This document shows positions 1 to 5,274 of a stretch of 6,144 nucleotides of DNA, piece after piece. The position numbers were made by a program, and so were the translations under genes. The DNA comes from Acidobacteriota bacterium (GTDB taxonomy: Bacteria; Acidobacteriota; Terriglobia; Terriglobales; Acidobacteriaceae). The notes under the pieces are model-generated. The model was not told where the DNA came from, ran no database searches, and was given only the letters and a program-made list of their open reading frames with translations. The DNA lies in NCBI GenBank assembly GCA_021779695.1, contig JAJYAE010000272.1, positions 1-6,144 of the forward strand, in the 5' to 3' direction. Each line of letters opens with the position of its first letter. Position 1 is the first letter of the stretch.

Positions 1-645
1 GGGAACAAGATCGTGATTGGGAAATGCACGCGTGGCGTCAACTGGGTGGTTTCCGACAGTCACAAGGCGTTCGTGATCGAGAGCATTCCCGCGGATCAAG
101 CCGGCGTTGCGCGCTACGCTGTTCGGTCCCCCGGCGACATGGGCGAGATCGGCAGGCACTACATTGTTTCTACGAATAACGTCGAGGCCAGAGATAGCTA
201 TAACGAGGAGAACATTCACCAGCCGGACCATCCGATGCGTCAGCACGGGAATGGCAGCCAGAACCCCAAGCATTTTGGCCTCAACCTTACGGGAACGCGC
301 TTCTGGACATTCATGTGGTTAATCCGGCAGAACTACGGCCATATCACGCCCGAGATGGTGCAGGCCTGGAGGAGAACTCACTTCATCTACGACGAATCAG
401 GAATCCGGCATGACTTCATCGAGAAGGACAGCAAGCAGATTCCCATCTACCTTGTTCCTGATGCGGCCACACTCTGCTGGCACAGTTCCGGTCCGGCGGG
501 CGTTGACACGTTCCAGGGCGTCGACACATACGTCAGCATGTCGATTGCAGACGACTTGACCTCTTTTCGCACGAAGGGACGACCCTGCGAGTGGGACGGA
601 CCCTGGGATCGCATTTCCTTGCGAACTCCGCCACACCATTCGTAG
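1..645 (+). CDS. Ntn-hydrolase-like protein (C45 / linear amide C-N hydrolase type), 3' fragment
   Basis: An open frame runs from the first base to a TAG at 643-645, giving 214 residues of a protein whose start lies to the left. A GTG at 13 is only an internal valine. The N-terminal nucleophile Cys and its surroundings are outside the window, so activity cannot be judged. Visible features resemble C45 acyltransferase / linear-amide hydrolase C-terminal halves: a strand pair like 'FVIES' then 'YAVRSPGDMGE', a 'YIVSTNN' strand where relatives carry an Asn-rich active-site strand, a 'GTRFWTFMWLI' helix, 'YLVPDAATLCWHS', and a 'GRPCEWDGPWD' tail. Such enzymes cleave or transfer acyl groups on amide bonds; the substrate is unknown here. 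No typical terminator follows the stop. The next gene remnant is convergent. Family assignment is from remembered motif style, not a search, and could be a neighbouring Ntn family. Confidence 0.5.
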   Translation, partial: GNKIVIGKCTRGVNWVVSDSHKAFVIESIPADQAGVARYAVRSPGDMGEIGRHYIVSTNNVEARDSYNEENIHQPDHPMRQHGNGSQNPKHFGLNLTGTRFWTFMWLIRQNYGHITPEMVQAWRRTHFIYDESGIRHDFIEKDSKQIPIYLVPDAATLCWHSSGPAGVDTFQGVDTYVSMSIADDLTSFRTKGRPCEWDGPWDRISLRTPPHHS

Positions 646-689
646 CTGGTTCAAATGTACTGGCTATTGCGACGGACACAGGATCTTGA

Positions 690-1270
690 GTTCTCCAGAG
701 TTGCTCCGAGCCTGCCGAGAGTTAAATGCTGCAATCGCCTGATCCTCCCAGAGCCGATGGCTGCTGTTTCCACTCTTCCTGGAAAGGTGGAATTGGAAGG
801 ATTCGCGGGACAAGGAACGTTTGCTGCAAGAAAGCGGTCGTGCAGGGCAGCCGGTGCGATTCCGCCAGACTCGTCAAGGGCTCCCATCGATTCCCCAGAA
901 CTACCCCAGCAGAGATGCGGAGTGCACCTGCCAGGCTACTTTACCGTCGATGATGTCGATTGGCTCAGGAAATACGGTATTACCGGGGAAGCCACAGTTC
1001 CGGTGTCCGGTGTACCTAGCCGAGGCCACCAAGCTCATCCTCGTGTTCCGTGAGGTAACGCTCCGGATCAGAAAGCTTCGCCCGATCGAAAGCGGACTCG
1101 AGGTCAAGGTAGAGGGAAGGGCGGATCTTCCTCACTCCAAGTGCGAGGGTGGTTTTTCCCACCTGGCGAGGCCCGAGGATCGCAACGGCGGGGTTGTTGC
1201 AGACCGCATTGAAACGATCCTTATAGATTCTGCGCTCAATGATCCTTGCAATTACGGAATAGAGTTCCAC
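690..1270 (-). pseudogene. Decayed AAA_14/DUF4143-type ATPase gene
   Basis: Reading leftward from a GTG at 1268-1270, 84 codons encode the N-terminus of an ATPase of the AAA_14 plus DUF4143 type (often about 400 residues, frequently on mobile or defence-rich DNA). Walker A is intact as GPRQVGKTT at residues 33-41, followed by the family-typical 'LYLDLES.FDRAKLSDPERYLTEHEDEL'. Where the family has a hydrophobic run plus Asp-Glu (Walker B), this gene reads G-G-L-G-stop (TAG at 1016-1018). The same frame then resumes the family motif as VHRTPELW (992-1015), so a premature stop and lost acidic residues are visible. Further left, other frames carry family-like scraps: SSGES near 890-902, RFLAAN, FPGR, and RLGATLENSRS near 690. 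Frameshifts and deletions have therefore also occurred, and the C-terminal DUF4143 portion appears missing before the neighbouring gene ends at 645. The stretch up to 1016 is confident; the left limit is approximate. Confidence 0.72.
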
Positions 1271-1367
1271 AATTGCAAGCTCAAATTCCCCTAGATTTGG
1301 ACGCGCTTCGTCCCTTCCTGAAGCATGAAGGCTGAAAATCGATGCATCGCAGCGTGCAGGAATTTAC

Positions 1368-1414
1368 GCTAACAGTTGCTAACAATAAGCCGCTAAACAG
1401 GCCTAAAACAGGCC
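1368..1414 (+). repeat. Phased short direct repeats (candidate integrase arm sites)
   Basis: GCTAACA occurs at 1368-1374 and 1378-1384, a variant GCTAAACA at 1392-1399, and the 9-mer AAACAGGCC at 1395-1403 and 1406-1414. Offsets are 10, 14 and 11 bp, roughly one helical turn or a little more. Clusters of short direct repeats 50-150 bp inside an att core are the usual layout for tyrosine-integrase arm or excisionase sites. Seen: the repeats and spacing. Inferred: their role. No integrase gene lies in the window to test it. Confidence 0.45.
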
Positions 1415-1420
1415 CAAAAT

Positions 1421-1444
1421 GGTGATTTTGCCAACGAAATCACC
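1421..1444. repeat. Perfect 8-bp inverted repeat
   Basis: GGTGATTT (1421-1428) and AAATCACC (1437-1444) are exact reverse complements separated by 8 bases. No T-tract follows on either strand (the following bases are TAATAGAATC on the plus strand), so it does not look like an intrinsic terminator. It lies 36 bp from the tRNA-derived core, between that core and the direct repeats, and could bind a recombination directionality factor or a dimeric regulator. Confidence 0.5.
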
Positions 1445-1479
1445 TAATAGAATCAACAACTTAGATTTAACTCCTCGCC

Positions 1480-1523
1480 TGCAAAACCTTTATGCGCCGG
1501 TTCGATCCCGGCCCGCGCCTCCA
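1480..1523 (+). tRNA. 3' half of tRNA-Cys(GCA): attachment-site scar
   Basis: The segment matches the canonical numbering of a tRNA from position 33 to 76: U33 at 1480, anticodon GCA at 1481-1483, a 5-nt variable loop TATGC at 1491-1495, and a perfect 5-bp T stem GCCGG/CCGGC (1496-1500 with 1508-1512) enclosing TTCGATC. The acceptor 3' strand CCGCGCC (1513-1519), discriminator U73 (1520, typical of Cys) and encoded CCA (1521-1523) follow. The bases to the left do not pair with the anticodon stem 3' strand and contain no D arm or matching acceptor strand (GGCGCGG expected). It is therefore not a functional tRNA. Integrative elements that recombine within a tRNA gene restore the tRNA at one end and leave this kind of 3' duplicate at the other. 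By that logic the element lies to the left. Confidence 0.85.
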
Positions 1524-1612
1524 ATTCCTCCATCAACTTCGAACACAGGAACAATTAAGGGGGCAGACTCGGCGCCGTTTCGCTGAATCGATCTTCTTTC
1601 TCTGCGAGCTGT

Positions 1613-1639
1613 ACTTGCAGTGCGCGCTGCAAGTTTTTT
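1613..1639 (+). terminator. Rho-independent terminator downstream of the tRNA-Cys 3' end
   Basis: An 8-bp perfect stem, ACTTGCAG (1613-1620) with CTGCAAGT (1627-1634), encloses the 6-nt loop TGCGCG, extendable by one wobble pair. It is followed by a run of six T (1634-1639). Only the plus strand has the T-tract. The nearest plus-strand transcription unit upstream is the tRNA-Cys fragment, 90 nt away, so this is probably the ancestral tRNA terminator left on the chromosomal side of the insertion. The stem is only moderately GC-rich. Confidence 0.65.
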
Positions 1640-1959
1640 GCTGCCGAAGGAGTGACTTGGACTGAGCACGTCAAAGCGATGTCCGGCTGGGTACGTCTCA
1701 AATTTTTTCTAGGCTGCCTTGTTTCGAGTCTGCGCATCCTCTGGACGCGTGGCATGCCCATGACGGAGCAATTGATGCTCAAGCGGCGGGATTACGGAGT
1801 GGGCGAAATTTTTCATCCGTCGGAGACCCCACCGCCAGCCACAACATCGCTTGGAAGTGGAACCAGCAATCAATCATATTGAGTTTGCGTCGCTTGCGGT
1901 TCATGTTGAAGGGTGCTTGCAAAGAGAGTTCGCCAAGGATCGCAGTTTCGGCGACACCT
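1640..1959. other. Stretch with no recognised gene; one doubtful 76-codon ORF
   Basis: Between the terminator and the end of the LysR gene I recognise nothing with confidence. The plus strand holds an open frame from a GTG at 1652 to TGA at 1880-1882 (76 codons). The only purine-rich stretch (GAAGG, 1646-1650) is too close to that GTG to serve as its ribosome site, and the predicted product matches no family I know. Its first third is hydrophobic (a 'FFLGCLVSSLRILW' stretch around residues 18-31, a possible short membrane segment), the middle charged and the end Ser/Thr/Pro-rich. It could be a small membrane protein, a gene remnant or chance. No convincing terminator for the LysR gene is visible in this interval. 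Confidence 0.35.
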
Positions 1960-2847
1960 CTAAATCACCTCGAGAGTGGAGTTCAGCCCCAGCAGGTCTC
2001 CCAACGCCCGCACCTCCCTGCTTGAGACATCAATGTCGCGACAAACCAGATTGAATCGTGCGTCTCTTCTGCCTCCAACGGGCAAATTCAGGGGAGTCAA
2101 GTGACCGCTGTCGAGATCATCCTGAATTCGATATACCGGCAGCCATCCGAAACAAAGACCGCTCCGCACCGCTTCGATCGCGGTCTCGACTGTATTGACA
2201 GCGAGAAATCTCTGGGACGGCGTCCTGGGTTGATGGCGGGGTTCGCCACCCCCGACAGCTTCAATGCTCACAGCAAGGTGCTGCACCAGATCTGCGAGCA
2301 AAAGGGGCCGCTTTTTCATCCCCAATGGGTGATCGAAGCGCGCGACGGCCTGGAGTCGGATCTCGAGGATCGGCTTAGCGAAGTATTCGCGCGAAATCAG
2401 GCCGGTAATGCAGAGATCGGCTCCGTGGGTGATGAACTCGGTGGACGATGAGAGGAATGTGGATTGACGAACCCGCGGGTGTACGTATGAGAATCTTCGA
2501 GCGAACTCGGTCAAGGCCTCGAAGAGCCTGGCGTTGGGATACAAGCTGTCGACAGACAGCCGAATCTCCGACTCACCTCCGGAGACCAGTGAGCGCGCAC
2601 GCTGCTCGAGTTGAACAAAACCCGATAACAGGGGCTCAGCATCGGCAAGGAGTACTCGCGCCGTCTCGGTGAGGTGCGCCTTTCGCCCCTTGATATCAAA
2701 GAGCTTGACCCCGAGTTGATCCTCGAGTCGGCCTATCGCGTAGCTGATGGTGGATTGCGAGCGGTTCAGCTTCTTGGCCGCGGCAGCAAAGCCTCCAGAC
2801 TGAACCACGGTGTGCAGGATTTCCCACTCATCCAGCGTTGTGTGCAC
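1960..2847 (-). CDS. LysR-type transcriptional regulator
   Basis: A 295-residue protein of normal LysR-family length. Residues 1-65 form the winged helix-turn-helix: 'GGFAAAAKKLNRSQSTISYAI' is the recognition region, followed by the family-typical 'LEDQLGVKLF' and 'LTETARVLL'. A linker helix runs to about residue 90 and a periplasmic-binding-fold effector domain from about 92 to 290, with 'ADLCITGL', a 'TVETAIEAVRSGLCFGWLP' segment and 'LNLP' near its end. The start is a GTG at 2845-2847; no ATG fits in-frame and no Shine-Dalgarno precedes it. A TACAAT box 6 bp upstream (on the minus strand) hints at a leaderless message. The gene is divergent from the GH51 arabinofuranosidase across a 197-bp gap holding a T-N11-A dyad, the usual arrangement for a LysR protein that controls its neighbour and itself. 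The effector (perhaps an arabinose- or hydroxycinnamate-related compound) is not deducible. Confidence 0.93.
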   Translation of the reverse strand: MHTTLDEWEILHTVVQSGGFAAAAKKLNRSQSTISYAIGRLEDQLGVKLFDIKGRKAHLTETARVLLADAEPLLSGFVQLEQRARSLVSGGESEIRLSVDSLYPNARLFEALTEFARRFSYVHPRVRQSTFLSSSTEFITHGADLCITGLISREYFAKPILEIRLQAVARFDHPLGMKKRPLLLADLVQHLAVSIEAVGGGEPRHQPRTPSQRFLAVNTVETAIEAVRSGLCFGWLPVYRIQDDLDSGHLTPLNLPVGGRRDARFNLVCRDIDVSSREVRALGDLLGLNSTLEVI

Positions 2848-2853
2848 GTACGG

Positions 2854-2859
2854 ATTGTA
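2854..2859 (-). promoter_or_regulatory. Candidate -10 box of the LysR gene (leaderless start)
   Basis: Read on the minus strand the hexamer is TACAAT, one mismatch from TATAAT, ending 6 bp before the GTG start. A start point 6-7 bases downstream would fall on the GTG itself, and there is no Shine-Dalgarno sequence, so a leaderless transcript is plausible. No good -35 hexamer is seen at the right distance. The box partly overlaps the outer arm of the dyad, which would permit autorepression. Confidence 0.35.
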
Positions 2860-2883
2860 TATCGAAAAAATCGATCAATATAC
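2857..2883. promoter_or_regulatory. LysR-type operator: nested dyad with T-N11-A core
   Basis: The core ATCGA (2861-2865), AAAAA, TCGAT (2871-2875) is a perfect interrupted palindrome containing T2862-N11-A2874, the classic LysR-family box. An outer dyad GTATAT (2857-2862) and ATATAC (2878-2883) surrounds it, offset by four extra bases on the right. It lies 14 bp before the LysR start and is centred at 2868, about 65 bp upstream of the start point predicted for the GH51 gene. A site at about -65 is the standard LysR activation position. The AT-rich context makes some chance symmetry possible. Confidence 0.6.
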
Positions 2884-2897
2884 TCCGAAAATGCAGC

Positions 2898-2926
2898 TTT
2901 TCATTCGAGATTCTTCACCGTAATAT
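2898..2926 (+). promoter_or_regulatory. Candidate sigma70-type promoter of the GH51 operon
   Basis: TTTTCA (2898-2903) and TAATAT (2921-2926) are separated by 17 bp, each matching four of six consensus bases. The predicted start is near 2933, giving a leader of roughly 110 nt. A weak -35 is typical of promoters that need an activator, which fits the LysR box upstream. A TTGACT at 2932-2937 is a rival -35 but has no acceptable -10 17 bp away. Confidence 0.4.
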
Positions 2927-2997
2927 TCCCTTTGACTCTGCCCGTAAGTGGGGAGTTGCCTCGTAAGTCCTGCCAGGAATCGATTTACCTCTCTGAT

Positions 2998-3048
2998 GGA
3001 GGTATAGGACAGCGCATGTCTGCTGATCGTTTGGGGAGAACTGCATGA
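2998..3048 (+). promoter_or_regulatory. Possible leader mini-ORF overlapping the GH51 start
   Basis: A GGAGG (2998-3002) lies 13 bases before an ATG at 3016 that opens a 10-codon frame (MSADRLGRTA). Its TGA (3046-3048) overlaps the GH51 ATG (3045-3047) in an ATGA junction. Such overlaps often couple translation of two frames. The spacing is longer than ideal and the GH51 gene has its own GGGGAG (3033-3038) six bases from its ATG, so the mini-ORF may be incidental. Confidence 0.25.
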
Positions 3049-5201
3049 TGAATCAAAGAAGGATGATGGTGATTGCCGGCTTTTTGCTCGCTGGCGCAAT
3101 TGGAAGCAATGCAGCCCAGCAGAGTGCGGCGATCAAGTCAGAAGAGCTCAAGATCAGCATCAACACGCAACAAACTGCGCAACCCGTTTCCCAGTATGAA
3201 TACGGGATGTTCATTGAGCACATTGGCTCGCTCATTTATCGCAGCCTTTGGTCGGAGATGCTGGATGATCGCAAGTTTTATTTCCCGATCAAACCAGAGG
3301 AACCCCGTGCCAACACCCCGGAACAGGGCGGGCCTTTTCGCAATTTGCAACTGCGCAAGTGGCATCCGGTTGGTCCCGGTGACGCCATCGTGATGGATAA
3401 GAGCCAGCCATTCGTCGGCGAAGAGAGCCCACGCATCGAACTTGATTCCTCCACCGCGCATGGTATTCATCAATCAGGCATCGCGCTGGTCAAGGGCAGG
3501 AAGTACATTGGCCACATCTGGCTTCGCGGCACTCGCAATGCGCGGGTGAATGTTTCTCTCATCTGGGGTGGAGGTGCATCGGAGCGCCAGACTGTTTCAT
3601 TACCCGCTCTTTCCGCCATCTATAAACAGGTGCCTTTCAGCTTCACAGCAGAAGGAACCACTGATGCCGGCGCCTTCGAGATCACCGGTATGGGCAGCGG
3701 CGATTTCCATGTTGGAACCGTCTCGCTGATGCCTGCAGACAACCTTGATGGCTTTCGTCCGGAAGTGATCGCTCAACTGAAGCAATTGCATTCCGGCTTC
3801 TGGCGTTTGCCCGGCGGCAACTTTATCTCCGACTTCAACTGGTACGACTCCGTTGGCCCACGCGACAAGCGGCCACCAGATTTCGACTATGCATGGAACG
3901 CCATGCAGACCAATGACGTGGGCATGGATGAACTCATGACGTTTTGCAAGCTGATCGGCGTTGAGCCCTACATCACGGTGAACGCCGGATTCGGCGACGC
4001 GCACTCAGCGGCAGAAGAAGTGGAATACATCAACGGAGCGGCAACCACTCGGATGGGCGCGATGCGTGCGCAGAATGGGCATCCGGAGCCTTATGGCGTC
4101 AGGTTCTGGGATATTGGCAACGAGCCCTATGGACAATGGCAGCTTGGCCGCACAGATCTGAAGTACTACCTTCTCAAACACAATGAGTTTGCGAAGGCGA
4201 TGCGCTCGGTAGACCCGTCCATCACACTGCTGGCTTCGGCCTCCATGCCTGAAGAGGCCATTTTTGAGGGCGTTGCTGCAGACTGGCACATTCCTCTTGA
4301 TCAGGCCGGCATCTGCTCCGATGCAGATTGGACCTGTGGCTTCCTGAAACATGACTGGGGCAATTTCGACGGGATCACGGAGCACTGGTACACGCGCGCC
4401 GGGGTGCGTTGGGATCGTGAGCGGGCAGAGAAGGGCATCAAGGTTGGCCGCCTTGAACCTGGATATGTTCCCGATCAGGAGAGCGTGCTTGAGTGGGTGC
4501 GCCGTCCCTCAGATCGCGTGCACCTGAAGGGTGAAGAGTGGCAGGAGTACGAGCAGCGATTTCCCGAGATGAAGACCCGGAAAATCTTCATGTCCAATGA
4601 CGAATACGCCTATACCGGCGGCGAAACCAATCTGAAACTCGCATTAGCCTACGCGATGGTCTTCAATGAAATGCTCCGCGAAACTGATTTCCTCCGCATG
4701 ACGGCCTTCACCATGGGTGTCTCGACGTTGGATTTGAATCAGACTTCTGCAACTCTTAACACGAATGGTCTGCTGTTCAAGCTCTATGGTGATCATCTCG
4801 GCGCAGGCTTCACCCCGGTTACGCTTACGGGCAACTCTCCCCAGCCCGCTCCCACCCAGCACATCGTGGGTGACCTGCCACGGACCAGTGCCGGTAGTCC
4901 CACGTATCCGCTGGACATGGTTGCGGGGCTCAGCGCGGATGGTAGATTCCTTACGCTTGCCGTCGTCAATGCGACCGACTCAGTGCAGAAATTCAATTTG
5001 AGTGTGAGCGGCGTGCGGATCGGCGAGAGTGGAACGTCCTGGCAAATGACCGGCAAGAATCTTGAAGCTGCCAACCACGCAGGGCAAGCGCCGCAGGTCG
5101 AAGTAAAACAGGCCGCGATTGAGGGATCTCCTGCGGCCTTGTCTGTAGCGCCCATCAGCGTGGTGATCTATCGTTTCCCGATCGTGAAAGGGGCACGATA
5201 G
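3045..5201 (+). CDS. Exported GH51 alpha-L-arabinofuranosidase
   Basis: A 718-residue enzyme that removes non-reducing alpha-L-arabinofuranosyl side chains from arabinoxylan, arabinan or oligosaccharides. The start ATG follows GGGGAG by 6 bases; an adjacent ATG at 3048 is equally possible. Residues 1 to about 24 form a signal peptide (basic MNQRR, hydrophobic core, 'SNAA'). An N-terminal part with GH51-typical 'YGMFIEHIGSLIYRSLWSEM' (about 53-72) is followed by a jelly-roll, CBM4-like segment (about 105-230). The TIM barrel starts with 'FRPEVIAQLKQLHSGFWRLPGGNF' (237-260). The acid/base is Glu360 in WDIGNEP, 'ITEHWY' holds Glu446-His447, and the nucleophile is Glu520 in SNDEY. A beta-sandwich C-terminal domain runs to about 712. 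At 718 residues it is longer than the roughly 500-residue intracellular bacterial GH51 enzymes and resembles extended, secreted ones. No terminator follows and the esterase gene starts 73 bp downstream, so they are probably co-transcribed. Exo-substrate preference cannot be read from the sequence. Confidence 0.93.
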   Translation: MMNQRRMMVIAGFLLAGAIGSNAAQQSAAIKSEELKISINTQQTAQPVSQYEYGMFIEHIGSLIYRSLWSEMLDDRKFYFPIKPEEPRANTPEQGGPFRNLQLRKWHPVGPGDAIVMDKSQPFVGEESPRIELDSSTAHGIHQSGIALVKGRKYIGHIWLRGTRNARVNVSLIWGGGASERQTVSLPALSAIYKQVPFSFTAEGTTDAGAFEITGMGSGDFHVGTVSLMPADNLDGFRPEVIAQLKQLHSGFWRLPGGNFISDFNWYDSVGPRDKRPPDFDYAWNAMQTNDVGMDELMTFCKLIGVEPYITVNAGFGDAHSAAEEVEYINGAATTRMGAMRAQNGHPEPYGVRFWDIGNEPYGQWQLGRTDLKYYLLKHNEFAKAMRSVDPSITLLASASMPEEAIFEGVAADWHIPLDQAGICSDADWTCGFLKHDWGNFDGITEHWYTRAGVRWDRERAEKGIKVGRLEPGYVPDQESVLEWVRRPSDRVHLKGEEWQEYEQRFPEMKTRKIFMSNDEYAYTGGETNLKLALAYAMVFNEMLRETDFLRMTAFTMGVSTLDLNQTSATLNTNGLLFKLYGDHLGAGFTPVTLTGNSPQPAPTQHIVGDLPRTSAGSPTYPLDMVAGLSADGRFLTLAVVNATDSVQKFNLSVSGVRIGESGTSWQMTGKNLEAANHAGQAPQVEVKQAAIEGSPAALSVAPISVVIYRFPIVKGAR

Positions 5202-5274
5202 AGTACTCCACCTGGACCAACGTCGGTACTCAGATTGTCGTGAGAACAGAAGCAACGAACCGGAGTCGAGAAGA

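Larger units (their letters stand above)
1271..1479. other. Non-coding element end next to the tRNA scar
   Basis: About 210 bases lie between the ATPase remnant and the tRNA-Cys fragment, with no plausible gene on either strand. The half nearest the tRNA fragment is richer in A and T than the coding DNA around it and contains short direct repeats and an inverted repeat, listed separately. This is where the arm-type sites of an integrase would lie in an integrated element. The right part of the stretch (1441-1479) shows no D-arm or acceptor 5' strand, confirming that the tRNA match starts abruptly. Confidence 0.5.

Noticed and set aside
655..1294. Plus-strand open frames of 132 and 157 codons
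   Set aside because: They run opposite the decayed ATPase gene, show no recognisable domains and have compositions expected of antisense frames.
1339..1348. Palindrome CGATGCATCG as a regulatory site
   Set aside because: A single 10-bp palindrome with no second copy or promoter context is expected by chance often enough.
1471..1523. A complete, functional tRNA-Cys gene
   Set aside because: Bases left of U33 do not pair with the anticodon-stem 3' strand, and no D arm or acceptor 5' strand is found upstream.
1930..1954. TCGCC ... GGCGA pairing as the LysR gene terminator
   Set aside because: Five base pairs with a 15-base loop and no T-run on the minus strand.
2932..2937. TTGACT as the main -35 box of the GH51 gene
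   Set aside because: No -10-like hexamer lies 16-18 bp downstream.
3600..4385. Minus-strand open frames of 126-134 codons inside the GH51 gene
   Set aside because: The plus-strand frame carries all GH51 motifs; the antisense frames have no motif or ribosome site and reflect codon bias.
5201..5231. Inverted repeat GAGTAC ... GTACTC right after the GH51 stop, as a terminator
   Set aside because: The stem is only 6 bp with a 19-base loop and no T-tract follows; it more likely reflects the short palindrome GAGTACTC.
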